From NCBI GenBank assembly GCA_007116035.1, contig SKJG01000076.1, positions 1-64,000 on the forward strand: a stretch of 64,000 bases of DNA, written 5' to 3'. The notes below the pieces were generated by a model that searched no databases, was not told the origin of the DNA, and saw only the letters and a list, made by a program, of their open reading frames with translations. This document shows positions 55,300-64,000 of this stretch, piece after piece. Position 1 is the first letter of the stretch; the number at the start of each line of letters is the position of its first letter. Made by a program: the position numbers and the translations under genes. This DNA is from Thioalkalivibrio sp. GTDB taxonomy: Bacteria > Pseudomonadota > Gammaproteobacteria > Ectothiorhodospirales > Ectothiorhodospiraceae.

Positions 55300-56223
55300 T
55301 CAACCCTTGCTGCCGCGCGTACGCGTGCGACTGCGGCTGGTTTGGCGCCCGGCCAGGGATTTCTCCACGAACTTGACGATCAAGCCGGCCACGTCCTTGC
55401 CGCTCGCGGCCTCGATACCTTCCAGACCGGGCGAGGAATTCACCTCCATGACCACCGGTCCATGGTTGGAACGCAGGATGTCCACGCCCGCCACGTTGAG
55501 ACCCATGATCTTGGCGGCACGCGTCGCGGTCGCGCGCTCCTCGGGACTGAGGCGGGTCAGCGAGGCGCTCCCGCCGCGATGCAGGTTCGAGCGGAATTCG
55601 CCCTCCTTCCCCTGCCGTTTCATGGCCGCGACCACCTTGCCGTCGACCACGAAACAGCGGATGTCGGCTCCGCCCGCCTCCTTGATGAACTCCTGCACCA
55701 GGATGTTCGCCTTGAGCCCCATGAAGGCCTCGATGACGCTCTCGGCAGCCTGCTGCGTCTCGGCCATGACCACACCGATGCCCTGCGTCCCCTCCAGCAG
55801 TTTGATCACCGCCGGGGCCCCACCGACCATCTTCATCAAGTCCTGCACGTCGTCGGGCTTGTGCGCGAAGCCGGTCACGGGCAGGCCCACACCCTCGCGC
55901 GCGAGAAGTTGCAGGGAACGCAGCTTGTCGCGCGAGCGGGTGATGGCCACCGATTCGTTGAGCGGCATGACCCCCATCATCTCGAACTGGCGCAACACCG
56001 CCGTGCCGTAAAAGGTCACCGAGGCCCCGATGCGTGGGATCACCGCGTCGAAGCCGGTGAGCGCCTCGCCCTTGTAGTGGATGCTGGGGCGGCGCGAGGT
56101 AATGTTCATGTAACAGCGCAACACGTCCAGCACGCGCGCCTCATGGCCACGCGCCGTGCAGGCCTCCACCAGGCGGCGCGTGGAATAAAGTTTCGAGTCG
56201 CGCGAGAGTACAGCGATCTTCAT
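55300..56223 (-). CDS. rimK: RimK, ribosomal protein S6--L-glutamate ligase
   Basis: 307 residues from ATG 56223 with AAGGA 8 bases upstream. ATP-grasp enzyme that adds glutamate residues to the C-terminus of ribosomal protein S6 (and can make poly-glutamate). Start [20 protein letters not shown], the ATP loop [36 protein letters not shown], and the metal-binding [14 protein letters not shown] are all standard. The C-terminus is basic and serine/arginine-rich ([15 protein letters not shown]). Related in fold to the ligase-like protein at 751-1704. Confidence 0.93.
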   Translation of the reverse strand: MKIAVLSRDSKLYSTRRLVEACTARGHEARVLDVLRCYMNITSRRPSIHYKGEALTGFDAVIPRIGASVTFYGTAVLRQFEMMGVMPLNESVAITRSRDKLRSLQLLAREGVGLPVTGFAHKPDDVQDLMKMVGGAPAVIKLLEGTQGIGVVMAETQQAAESVIEAFMGLKANILVQEFIKEAGGADIRCFVVDGKVVAAMKRQGKEGEFRSNLHRGGSASLTRLSPEERATATRAAKIMGLNVAGVDILRSNHGPVVMEVNSSPGLEGIEAASGKDVAGLIVKFVEKSLAGRQTSRSRTRTRGSKG

Positions 56224-56330
56224 CGACAGTCCTTGGGATCCGGCCAAACAGAGCTGAGGAATTTCTGCCCTGCCCGACTTCTCGGGTTCGGAGGAACGTT
56301 GGCTTGGAGCCTAAACCGATGTTTCAAAAC

Positions 56331-56364
56331 TAAAAAAACCCGCATCGGGGCAGGATGCGGGTTT
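56331..56364 (-). terminator. Intrinsic terminator of the initiator tRNA gene
   Basis: Minus strand: AACCCGCATC, loop CTGCCCC, GATGCGGGTT, continuing into a run of T. It starts about 15 bases after the tRNA CCA end. With its A-run on the other side it could also act on the plus strand. Confidence 0.8.
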
Positions 56365-56378
56365 GATGACACTTGAGT

Positions 56379-56455
56379 TGGTAGCGGGGGCAGGATTTGA
56401 ACCTGCGACCTTCGGGTTATGAGCCCGACGAGCTGCCAGACTGCTCCACCCCGCA
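56379..56455 (-). tRNA. Initiator tRNA-fMet (CAT anticodon)
   Basis: 77 bases including an encoded CCA. Anticodon CAT at 56421-56419. Initiator hallmarks are all present: no Watson-Crick pair at 1-72 (U1 opposite U72; C1-A72 in E. coli), three G-C pairs closing the anticodon stem (GGG...CCC), and an A11-U24 pair in the D stem. The T-loop is GTTCAAATC. Followed by an intrinsic terminator. Confidence 0.95.
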
Positions 56456-56550
56456 TCAGAGGAGCGAGACTATACCAAAGACATACCCGGCCCGCAAGGT
56501 GCAGGTCGCGCGGACACGATTGCGCGTTCGGCGTTTCTTCTCCGCCGCAC

Positions 56551-58476
56551 CTACGCAGAGGCGGCCTTCGGCTGGGCGCAGCGCACCTCCCCACCGGCTG
56601 CGATACAGATGCGGTCACGGCCGGCGTTCTTTGCGGCATAAAGCGCCTTGTCGGCCAACGCCGTCAGGGTGTCCACATCGTCCGTACCGTCCTCCTTCGC
56701 GGCCAATCCGACGCTGATGGTCACCCGCACTCTGGCTTCGCCCGCCTCGATCTCCAGCGAACGGACCGCCAAACGCAATCTTTCGGCGGCAACCAGCGCA
56801 GAACGTGCATCCGCGTTTCTGCACACCACCAGAAACTCCTCGCCACCTATCCGGCAGACATGGTCATCCGTGCGCGCAGACGCCCTGAGAGCGGTCGCCA
56901 ATTCGACCAGTACCCGGTCACCCACCGCGTGACCATGATGGTCGTTGATGCCCTTGAACTGGTCGACATCGACCAGTAGGACTGTCAGCGGCAATCCGCC
57001 CCGCTCGGAGGCACTCCACGCCTGGCGCAGGGCGTCCATGCCGGCACGTCGGTTGGGCAGGCCGGTCAGGACATCGGTAAGGGCCGCAAGCTCGAGCTTG
57101 CGGTTGGTGATCGCCAGCTCCGCCGCGAACTGCTTGAGCTGGGCGCGATCCTGCTCCCAGGCCTCCATCAGCCGCACGTGATGCGAAGCCGCCCGAACCC
57201 GTGCGCGCAGCGCGTACACGCTGACCGGCTTGATCAGATAATCGTCCACGCCGGACTCGAAGGCCTCGGCCAGCCTCCCGTCCGTCTCGACGCCGGTCAA
57301 CAGGATCAGAAAAATGGACTTGCCCCAGTCCGTCGCGCGCAGCGCCCGACAGAAGTCGAGGCCTTCATCGCCCGACATCATGCCGTCGATCAAAACCACC
57401 TGCGGCTGCACCTCGAGGGCGAGGCCCAGGGCCTCCTCGCCGTTCGCGGCCGAGTACACGGTATGGCCCATGCGGGCTAACATCCCGCTCAGCAGTAACC
57501 GCGCGGAGGCGTCGTCCTCCAGCACCAGCACGCGGAACGAGGCCGGGTCGGAGAATTCTCCCGGCTTCGAAGCCGCCGCCCGGGAAAGTTTTGCGAACGG
57601 ATGGATGAAGCGCACCGGCACCTGCAGCATCTCGCTCCACTCGTGCCACTCCTTCACGATCCGGTCGACGAGTGCGCCCAGATCATCGGCATCGAGTCCG
57701 ATCCTGCCCCCCAGCAGCATGAGCTCGCTGATGCTCTCACCCCGGCCACCGTCCGACGCCAGGCCAAGATTCGCGATCCGGCTGGCAAGGAAGAACAGAT
57801 GCACGATCCGATGCGGCCGCGAACCCTCCACGAAACCCGATGCCTCGGGCCTTTCATGGTAGTAGACGGGCTCCGCGAGCGCCCTGGGAATGCCATAGTC
57901 GCGCAGCAACTCGGCGGTGCACTCGTTGTGGTCGATCTGGAGGGCCTGGCGCTCCAGTGCGGCCAGCGACCCGCCTTCCCGATGGGCCCGGCGCAGCACT
58001 TCGCTGTACTCCGCCGGGTAGACCGTAGCCAATGCCAGAGAGCCGATACCGGCCAATAATCCGCAAGCGAAAAGGTCATCGGGGGACGCCGCGCGGCTGA
58101 GATCGCCCAGCTCCCGCGCGGCGAGGGCCATCAACAGGGAACGGGACCAGAAGTCCTCGTAATTGAAGGCTTCGCAGGGCCCGTCTCGGTATTGGTCCAC
58201 GAGCGAAAAACCCAGGCTGACCTGCCGCACCGTGCCCAGCCCGAGCCGTACGATGGCCTCCCGCACGGACGCCACGGCTCTCCCCGCCCGCGCCGCCGAG
58301 TTGGCCAATCGCAGCAGGCGCCCCGCCAGGGCGGGATCGGTCTGGACCACGTTGGCGACTGCATCCATCGTCGCGTCTTCCCTGCGACACACTTCCACGA
58401 CCGCGAAGGCCACCCCTTTCGGGCTTGGCAGCTGTCCGCTATCCCTCAGTTCTGCGATCGGCATGTCGCTCACCAC
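56551..58476 (-). CDS. HDOD-receiver-GGDEF protein (diguanylate cyclase)
   Basis: 641 residues from GTG 58476 (ATG 58464 also possible). N-terminal HDOD domain (about 20-270; ALAGRLLRLANSAARAGRAV), receiver domain (about 320-440; VLEDDASARLLLSGMLA, phospho-Asp in VVLIDGMMSGDEG, Lys in YLIKPVS) and GGDEF domain (about 465-630). The active site reads GGEEF, and RTDD five residues before it is an intact inhibitory I-site, so it should make c-di-GMP with product inhibition. No partner kinase is adjacent. Placed between nuoN and the tRNA gene. Confidence 0.9.
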   Translation of the reverse strand: MVSDMPIAELRDSGQLPSPKGVAFAVVEVCRREDATMDAVANVVQTDPALAGRLLRLANSAARAGRAVASVREAIVRLGLGTVRQVSLGFSLVDQYRDGPCEAFNYEDFWSRSLLMALAARELGDLSRAASPDDLFACGLLAGIGSLALATVYPAEYSEVLRRAHREGGSLAALERQALQIDHNECTAELLRDYGIPRALAEPVYYHERPEASGFVEGSRPHRIVHLFFLASRIANLGLASDGGRGESISELMLLGGRIGLDADDLGALVDRIVKEWHEWSEMLQVPVRFIHPFAKLSRAAASKPGEFSDPASFRVLVLEDDASARLLLSGMLARMGHTVYSAANGEEALGLALEVQPQVVLIDGMMSGDEGLDFCRALRATDWGKSIFLILLTGVETDGRLAEAFESGVDDYLIKPVSVYALRARVRAASHHVRLMEAWEQDRAQLKQFAAELAITNRKLELAALTDVLTGLPNRRAGMDALRQAWSASERGGLPLTVLLVDVDQFKGINDHHGHAVGDRVLVELATALRASARTDDHVCRIGGEEFLVVCRNADARSALVAAERLRLAVRSLEIEAGEARVRVTISVGLAAKEDGTDDVDTLTALADKALYAAKNAGRDRICIAAGGEVRCAQPKAASA

Positions 58477-58546
58477 GAGTTTCCCGTTGGGGCGACCGTC
58501 CCACGCGCGCCGCCCCAGGGACTACACGCCCGTTGGGGGTCCTGAG

Positions 58547-59992
58547 TCAACCGGAAATGGCATAGTGGGTCAGGGTCAGCAGCAGGCCGGGGAAGATGCC
58601 CAGTGCCAGTACGGCCAGGCCATTGATGCTGATCGCCGTTGCGAAGACCCCGCCCCGATCTGCGGGCGCACGTTCCACGACCGGCTCGTCGAAGAACATC
58701 AGCTTCACCACGCGCAGGTAGTAGAAGGCGCCGATGATCGAGAAAATCACCGCGTACACGCCGAGCCAGACATACCCGGCGCCGATCGCCGCCTGGATCA
58801 CCGCAAGCTTGGCGAAGAAGCCGACCGTCGGCGGCACCCCGGCCATGGAGAACAGGAGCAACAGCATCAGGAAGGCAAACCAGGGATTGCGTCGCGCCAG
58901 ACCCTTGAAATCCTCCAGCTGGTCGGCCTCGAAGCCGCGCCCGGACAGCAGGATGATCATGCCGAAGCCGCCGGCGGCGGTCAGGGCATAGACGATGATG
59001 TAGAACATCGCCGAGGCGTAACCGGTGTCCGTGCCGGCCAGAATGCCCATGAACAGGAAACCGACATGGGCAATGGTCGAATACGCGAGCATGCGCTTCA
59101 GGCTGGTCTGGGCGATCGCGATCACGTTACCCACCGTCAGGGACAGCACCGCGAGCACCACCAGCATGCCCTGCCAGTCGCCATGCAGCGGACCCAGACC
59201 CTCGACCAGCAGCCGCATCAGCAGCGCGAAACCGGCGATCTTGGGTGCCGTCGCGATGAACAGCGTGACCGCCGTCGGCGCGCCGTCGTAGACGTCGGGT
59301 ACCCACATGTGGAACGGGACCGCGCCAAGCTTGAACGCCACGGCCACCACCACGAACACCAGCCCGAACACGAGCGGCACGTTCATGCCTTCTTCGGCAG
59401 CGGTCAGCGCCGCGGCCACGGTCGCGATGTCCAGGCTGCCGGTCATGCCGTAGATCATCGACAGCCCGTACAACAGTAGACCCGAGGCCAGCGCACCCAG
59501 CACGAAGTACTTCATCGCGGCCTCGGAGGCCCGGGGCGAGTCGCGCCAGAAGGCCACCAGCGCGTAGGAGACCAGGGCCAGCAATTCCAGTCCCAGGTAC
59601 AGGGTCAGGAAATTGTGCGCCGAGATCATGATCATCATTCCCAGCACGCCGAACAACCCGAGCACGTAGAACTCGCCCTTGTAGATATCGCGCTCCATCA
59701 GGTAGGGGCGCGAGTACAGGAACACGAAGAACGTGACCACGTAGGTAGCCAGCTTCAGCACGTCGCTCATCGGATCGGCGACGAAGGTGCCGTGGAAGGT
59801 GATCTGGGTCTCGGGACCGGCCAGCCAGAAGGTCAGGCCCGCGGCTCCGAGCAGGGTCGCCTGGACCAGGCCGTAGGTGATGTCGCGGCGCGAGTCCGGA
59901 AGGAAGGCGTCCAGCACCAGGATCAGGCAGGCCATGCCCAGCACGAACATCTCGGGCACCGCGGGCAGGAAGGCTGGAATCTCGAAATTCAT
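58547..59992 (-). CDS. nuoN: NADH-quinone oxidoreductase subunit N
   Basis: 481 residues from ATG 59992, with about 14 membrane helices. Proton-pumping antiporter-like subunit of respiratory complex I. Typical elements: [61 protein letters not shown] and [19 protein letters not shown]. The lysines and glutamate of the proton channel lie in these segments. 13 bases downstream of nuoM; last nuo gene. Confidence 0.97.
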   Translation of the reverse strand: MNFEIPAFLPAVPEMFVLGMACLILVLDAFLPDSRRDITYGLVQATLLGAAGLTFWLAGPETQITFHGTFVADPMSDVLKLATYVVTFFVFLYSRPYLMERDIYKGEFYVLGLFGVLGMMIMISAHNFLTLYLGLELLALVSYALVAFWRDSPRASEAAMKYFVLGALASGLLLYGLSMIYGMTGSLDIATVAAALTAAEEGMNVPLVFGLVFVVVAVAFKLGAVPFHMWVPDVYDGAPTAVTLFIATAPKIAGFALLMRLLVEGLGPLHGDWQGMLVVLAVLSLTVGNVIAIAQTSLKRMLAYSTIAHVGFLFMGILAGTDTGYASAMFYIIVYALTAAGGFGMIILLSGRGFEADQLEDFKGLARRNPWFAFLMLLLLFSMAGVPPTVGFFAKLAVIQAAIGAGYVWLGVYAVIFSIIGAFYYLRVVKLMFFDEPVVERAPADRGGVFATAISINGLAVLALGIFPGLLLTLTHYAISG

Positions 59993-60005
59993 GTCAGGTC
60001 CTGTA

Positions 60006-61529
60006 TCAGAGCGCAGGCAGCTTCGACTGGGCGATGTGGGCCACGAGGTGGTCGATGGTGGCATTCATCACGTCGAGCAGCGGGGCCGGCCAGACGCCGA
60101 GCAGCAGCACGAAGAACGCGAGGACGCCCATGATCAGGAACTCACGGCGGTCCAGATCCTTCAGCTTGGCCACATTGTCATTGCCGATTTCGCCGAAGAT
60201 CACCCGCTTCACCAGCCACAGCGTGTACGCCGCCGCCAGGATCAGCGTGGTGGCCGCGAGGAAGGCCAGCCAGAAATCGGCCCGGAAGGCGGCCAGGATC
60301 ACCATGAACTCCCCGACGAACCCGGAGGTCCCGGGGAGCCCCGTGTTGGCCATCGCGAACAGCACGAAGAAGGCCGCAAACCAGGGCATGGTGTTCACCA
60401 CCCCGCCGTAGTCCGCAATGTTGCGGCTGTGCAGGCGGTCGTACAGCACGCCCACCGCGAAGAACATCGCGGCGGAGATGAAGCCATGCGAGATCATCTG
60501 GACCATACCGCCGGCGATGCCCATCGAGGCCCCGGACCAGTCGCCGGTGTTGCGGAAGATCATGAAGGCGATGAAGAAACCGAGGGTGACGAAGCCCATG
60601 TGCGCGATCGACGAATAGGCGATCAGCTTCTTCATGTCGCTCTGCACCAGCGCCACCAGCCCGATGTAGACGACGGCGATCAGCGACAGGGTGATCACCA
60701 GCACGTCCAGCACCGCGGCCGCGTCCGGGGTGATCGGCAGGCTGAAGCGCAGGAAGCCGTAACCGCCGATCTTCAGCATGATCGCCGCCAGGATCACCGA
60801 GCCGCCGGTCGGCGCCTCGACGTGCGCGTCCGGCAGCCAGGTGTGCACCGGGAACATCGGGATCTTCACCGCGAACGCCGCGAAGAAAGCCAGGAAGATC
60901 AGGATCTGCGCCGTCATCGGCAGCGGCAGGTGGTGGAAGTCCAGGATCGCGAAGCTGCCGGACTGCAGGTACATGTAGATCAGCGCGATCAGCATGAACA
61001 CCGAGCCCAGGAAGGTGTACAGGAAGAACTTGATCGTCGCATAGACGCGCCGCGGCCCGCCCCAGATGCCGATGACCAGGAACATCGGGATCAGCATGGC
61101 CTCGAAGAACACGTAGAACAGCACCGCGTCCAGCGCCGAGAACATGCCGATCATCAGCCCCTGCATCACCAGGAAGGCGGCCACGTAGTAGCCGACCTGC
61201 TCCTTGACCGAGCCCCACGCGGCGATCACCACCAGCACGGTGGTCAACGTGGTCAGCAGGATCAGCGGCATGGAGATGCCGTCCACCCCCAGGTGGTAGT
61301 GGACATTGAAGGCCGCAATCCAGGGCGTGAACTCCTGGAACTGCATCTCGGCGGTGCCGCGCTCGAAGGTGAACCACAGCAGCAGGCTGACAACGAAGGT
61401 GGCCAGCGCGACCGCCAGCCCCAGACGCAGCGCGACCGCCGGCGCGTCGCGACCCGCCGCGAGCGTCAGGAAACCGCCCAGGATCGGCAGCCAGATCAGC
61501 AGACTCAGGATGGGCCAGTCAGTAAACAT
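60006..61529 (-). CDS. nuoM: NADH-quinone oxidoreductase subunit M
   Basis: 507 residues, about 14 helices. Antiporter-like subunit of complex I. Landmarks: [54 protein letters not shown] and [20 protein letters not shown]. Preceded by nuoL across 157 bases, longer than the short spacers elsewhere in the operon. No separate gene is recognised in that spacer. Confidence 0.97.
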   Translation of the reverse strand: MFTDWPILSLLIWLPILGGFLTLAAGRDAPAVALRLGLAVALATFVVSLLLWFTFERGTAEMQFQEFTPWIAAFNVHYHLGVDGISMPLILLTTLTTVLVVIAAWGSVKEQVGYYVAAFLVMQGLMIGMFSALDAVLFYVFFEAMLIPMFLVIGIWGGPRRVYATIKFFLYTFLGSVFMLIALIYMYLQSGSFAILDFHHLPLPMTAQILIFLAFFAAFAVKIPMFPVHTWLPDAHVEAPTGGSVILAAIMLKIGGYGFLRFSLPITPDAAAVLDVLVITLSLIAVVYIGLVALVQSDMKKLIAYSSIAHMGFVTLGFFIAFMIFRNTGDWSGASMGIAGGMVQMISHGFISAAMFFAVGVLYDRLHSRNIADYGGVVNTMPWFAAFFVLFAMANTGLPGTSGFVGEFMVILAAFRADFWLAFLAATTLILAAAYTLWLVKRVIFGEIGNDNVAKLKDLDRREFLIMGVLAFFVLLLGVWPAPLLDVMNATIDHLVAHIAQSKLPAL

Positions 61530-61686
61530 GGTCGTTCCTTGATGGAGCCGGGACGCAGCAACGGCACAGCGACTCCACGGCGGCTCCGACCATCGCGCAG
61601 GTCAACCCGGCGCTTGGGCGGTGACGGGACCCGGACCGCTCGGCGGGACTGGAGGAATATCGTGCTGTCATCATGGCGGCAGGCAT

Positions 61687-63690
61687 TCAGATCACGAAGG
61701 CGAAGATCAGGACCAGCAGGCCGATGATCATCACGAAGGCGTAGTGGTAGAGAAAACCGGTCTGGATTCCGCGCACCCGCGCCGCGATCCAGCCGACCGA
61801 GCGGGCGGTCCCGTTGACCAGCAGGCCGTCGATCACCATGGCATCGCCATAGCGCCACAGCCAGCGGCCTAGGCCGCGCGACCCGGCCGCGAAGACCCGG
61901 TCGTTGAAGGTGTCGAAGCCATATTTCTCCTCGAGAATCCGCACGCCCAGGCGCAGGCGTTCGGCGATCACCCCGGGCAGGTCCGGGCGCTTCATGTACA
62001 GGTACCAGGCCGTACCCAGACCGGCGATCGCGAGCCAGAAAGCTGGCAGCATCAGGCCGTCCAGAACGAAGGCCAGAACGCCGGTGTAGGTCTCACCCTT
62101 CATGCCCAGCACGTCCTGCTCCTCCAGCACGAACAGACTGTCCGCGAAGAAGTCACCGAACAGCATCGGGCCGATGAAGTAACCGGCCACCACCGACGGG
62201 ATCGCCAGCAGGATCAGCGGCACGGTGACGACCCACGGCGACTCCTTCGGCTTTGCCGGTCCGTGGTCGTCGTGGTGATCGTCGTGATGATCATCGCCAT
62301 GGTCCGGCATGTACTGGTGCGCCTGGTCGTAGCGCTCCTTGCCGTGGAATACCATGAAAAACATGCGGAAGGTGTAGAGCGCGGTCACGAACACCCCGAG
62401 CAGCACCAGCCAGTACGCAAAGCCGGCCCCGGGAGTCTCGGAGTACCCCACCGCCTCGATGATCGCGTCCTTGGAGAAGAAGCCGGAGAAAAACGGGAAG
62501 CCGATCAGCGCCAGCGAACCGATCAGGGCGGTCGCGTACGTGATCGGCATGTACCGGCGCAATCCGCCCATCGCACGCATGTCCTGCAGGTGGTGCATGG
62601 CGACGATCACCGAACCCGCGGCCAGGAACAAAAGCGCCTTGAAGAACGCGTGGGTCATCAGATGGAACACGGCCGCCGCGTAGGCGGAGGCCCCGAGCGC
62701 GACCGTCATGTAACCGAGCTGGGAGAGCGTGGAATACGCGACCACGCGCTTGATGTCGTTCTGCACCAGCCCGATCAGGCCCATGAAGAAGGCCGTGATC
62801 GCACCAATCACCAGGATGAAGCTCAGCGCCACCACCGAGAACTCGTACAGCGGCGACATGCGCGCGACCATGAAGATCCCGGCGGTGACCATGGTCGCGG
62901 CGTGGATCAGCGCGGAGATCGGCGTCGGGCCCTCCATCGAGTCGGGCAGCCAGACGTGCAGCGGGACCTGGGCCGACTTGCCCATCGCGCCGATGAACAG
63001 GAAGATCAGCGCCACGTCGAGCAGACCGAAGGTACCGCCCGGCCACAGGGTGATGGTGGCGTCGCGCATCGCCTCGGCCTCGCCGAAGACCTCGGTGTAG
63101 TTCAGGCTGCCGGCATAGAAGACCAGCGTCGCGATCCCGATCAGGAAGCCGAAGTCCCCGACCCGGTTCACGATGAAGGCCTTCATGTTCGCGTAGATCG
63201 CGGTCGGCCGCTTGTACCAGAAGCCGATCAGCAGGTAGGAGACCAGGCCCACCGCCTCCCAGCCGAAGAACAGCTGCAGGAAGTTGTTCGCCATCACCAG
63301 CATCAGCATCGAGAAGGTGAACAGCGAGATGTAGGAGAAAAAGCGCTGATAGCCGGGATCGTCGGCCATGTAGCCGATGGTATAGATGTGCACCATCAGC
63401 GAGACAAAGGTCACGACCAGCATCATCATCGCGGTCAGGTTGTCGACCAGGAAGCCGATCTCGAAGTGCAGCCCGTCGCTGACCATCCAGGTGTAGACGG
63501 TCTCGTTGTAGACCGGCGTGCCCCCGAACACATGGGCGTAAAAGACCACGACCGAGAGCACGAACGAGACCGCGACCCCGAAAATGGTCACGCTGTGCGC
63601 GCCCACGCGGCCCACCTGCCGCCCGAACAGGCCAGCAATGACCGCACCCAGCAGCGGCGCCAGAACGATGATCAGGTATACCGTATCCAT
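61687..63690 (-). CDS. nuoL: NADH-quinone oxidoreductase subunit L
   Basis: 667 residues, about 16 helices with the C-terminal lateral helix characteristic of NuoL. Motifs: FFGWEAVGLVSYLLIGFW, GAMGKSAQVPLHVWLPDSME and IKRVVAYSTLSQLGYMTVAL. A His/Asp-rich stretch (about residues 465-485) lies in a loop between helices; it is unusually dense in histidine and might bind metal or be only a charged linker. Starts 6 bases after nuoK. Confidence 0.97.
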   Translation of the reverse strand: MDTVYLIIVLAPLLGAVIAGLFGRQVGRVGAHSVTIFGVAVSFVLSVVVFYAHVFGGTPVYNETVYTWMVSDGLHFEIGFLVDNLTAMMMLVVTFVSLMVHIYTIGYMADDPGYQRFFSYISLFTFSMLMLVMANNFLQLFFGWEAVGLVSYLLIGFWYKRPTAIYANMKAFIVNRVGDFGFLIGIATLVFYAGSLNYTEVFGEAEAMRDATITLWPGGTFGLLDVALIFLFIGAMGKSAQVPLHVWLPDSMEGPTPISALIHAATMVTAGIFMVARMSPLYEFSVVALSFILVIGAITAFFMGLIGLVQNDIKRVVAYSTLSQLGYMTVALGASAYAAAVFHLMTHAFFKALLFLAAGSVIVAMHHLQDMRAMGGLRRYMPITYATALIGSLALIGFPFFSGFFSKDAIIEAVGYSETPGAGFAYWLVLLGVFVTALYTFRMFFMVFHGKERYDQAHQYMPDHGDDHHDDHHDDHGPAKPKESPWVVTVPLILLAIPSVVAGYFIGPMLFGDFFADSLFVLEEQDVLGMKGETYTGVLAFVLDGLMLPAFWLAIAGLGTAWYLYMKRPDLPGVIAERLRLGVRILEEKYGFDTFNDRVFAAGSRGLGRWLWRYGDAMVIDGLLVNGTARSVGWIAARVRGIQTGFLYHYAFVMIIGLLVLIFAFVI

Positions 63691-63696
63691 GGCGCC

Positions 63697-64000
63697 CTAC
63701 CCCTTCATTGCGTCCAGATCCTGGACGTTGATGGTGCTTCGGTTGCGGAACAGCAGCACGAGGATCGCAAGGCCGATGGCGGCCTCGGCCGCAGCGACGG
63801 TCAGGATGAAGAACACGAACACCTGGCCCGCGAGATCCTGCAGGAAGAACGAGAACGCGATGAAGTTGATGTTCACCGCGAGCAGCATCAGCTCGATGCA
63901 CATCAGCAGAACGATCACGTTCTTCCGGTTCAGGAAGATGCCGGCCACGCTGATCGAAAACAGCAGCGCAGCGAGCACCAGATAGTGCGACAGCGTAATC
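63697..64000 (-). CDS. nuoK: NADH-quinone oxidoreductase subunit K (first bases outside window)
   Basis: About 100 residues in the window, reading [20 protein letters not shown] at the N-terminus. The ATG would occupy 64002-64000, so only two bases are missing. An internal GTG at 63978 is not the true start. Three membrane helices; the conserved membrane glutamates are in [13 protein letters not shown] and AAAEAAIG. The N-terminal sequence and the order K-L-M-N confirm it. Confidence 0.96.
   Translation of the reverse strand, partial: ITLSHYLVLAALLFSISVAGIFLNRKNVIVLLMCIELMLLAVNINFIAFSFFLQDLAGQVFVFFILTVAAAEAAIGLAILVLLFRNRSTINVQDLDAMKG

Noticed and set aside
59877-61727. 616-codon plus-strand open frame over nuoM
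   Set aside because: Extremely His/Gln/Arg-rich reverse of membrane-helix codons; nuoM is certain.

Overview
The window is a high-GC, gene-dense stretch of chromosome, most likely from a gammaproteobacterium. The order dksA-gluQ-(small ORF)-cbrA-cbrB is the one known from Pseudomonas. The order rimP-nusA-infB-rbfA-truB-rpsO-pnp close to the nuo operon is also typical of the class. A CbbY-like phosphatase, a VC_2705-type symporter and the overall composition would suit a relative of the Ectothiorhodospiraceae, but this is inference and no rRNA is present to settle it. All 64 kb look chromosomal: there is no phage, integrase, CRISPR array or intact insertion sequence. The mobile or repeat content is one MITE-like element with 18-bp inverted ends and a few REP sequences.

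Left part (1-17.7 kb): the 3' part of glutathione reductase; a three-gene operon of an ATP-grasp glutamate-ligase-like enzyme, a membrane protein with an inactive transglutaminase domain and an exported retropepsin-like protease; a small HMA-like protein; a decayed arsenite methyltransferase fragment; an ADP-ribosylglycohydrolase; small membrane proteins; a fusion of a flavodoxin-fold quinone reductase to a UbiA prenyltransferase; sufS-sufU; guaB and guaA; xseA; and a CbbY-like phosphatase.

Middle (17.7-33.5 kb): dksA and gluQ, then a CbrA/CbrB two-component system preceded by a small overlapping ORF. Directly after cbrB come two GTTAC/GTAAC dyads and a very good sigma-54 promoter. They lie in front of a cluster for acetate or short-chain acid use: a DUF294 signalling protein, a two-part sodium symporter, a second DUF294 protein overlapping a DEDDh exonuclease, and acetyl-CoA synthetase. 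The arrangement suggests that CbrAB controls acetate assimilation here, and this is the most interesting hypothesis in the window.

The 33.5-44 kb region is an Anbu (proteasome-like) locus. Anbu itself has its own promoter on the plus strand. Convergent to it is a five-gene minus-strand unit of circularly permuted ATP-grasp, alpha-E and transglutaminase proteins, in which the ATP-grasp/alpha-E pair occurs once as two genes and once as a fusion.

The 44-64 kb region is read on the minus strand. From the right edge it runs nuoK-L-M-N, an HDOD-REC-GGDEF protein, an initiator tRNA with terminator, rimK and an AstE-like peptidase. Then follows the rimP-nusA-infB-rbfA-truB-rpsO-pnp operon, with a structured leader carrying a promoter and two tandem terminators, and finally a PmtA-like methyltransferase.
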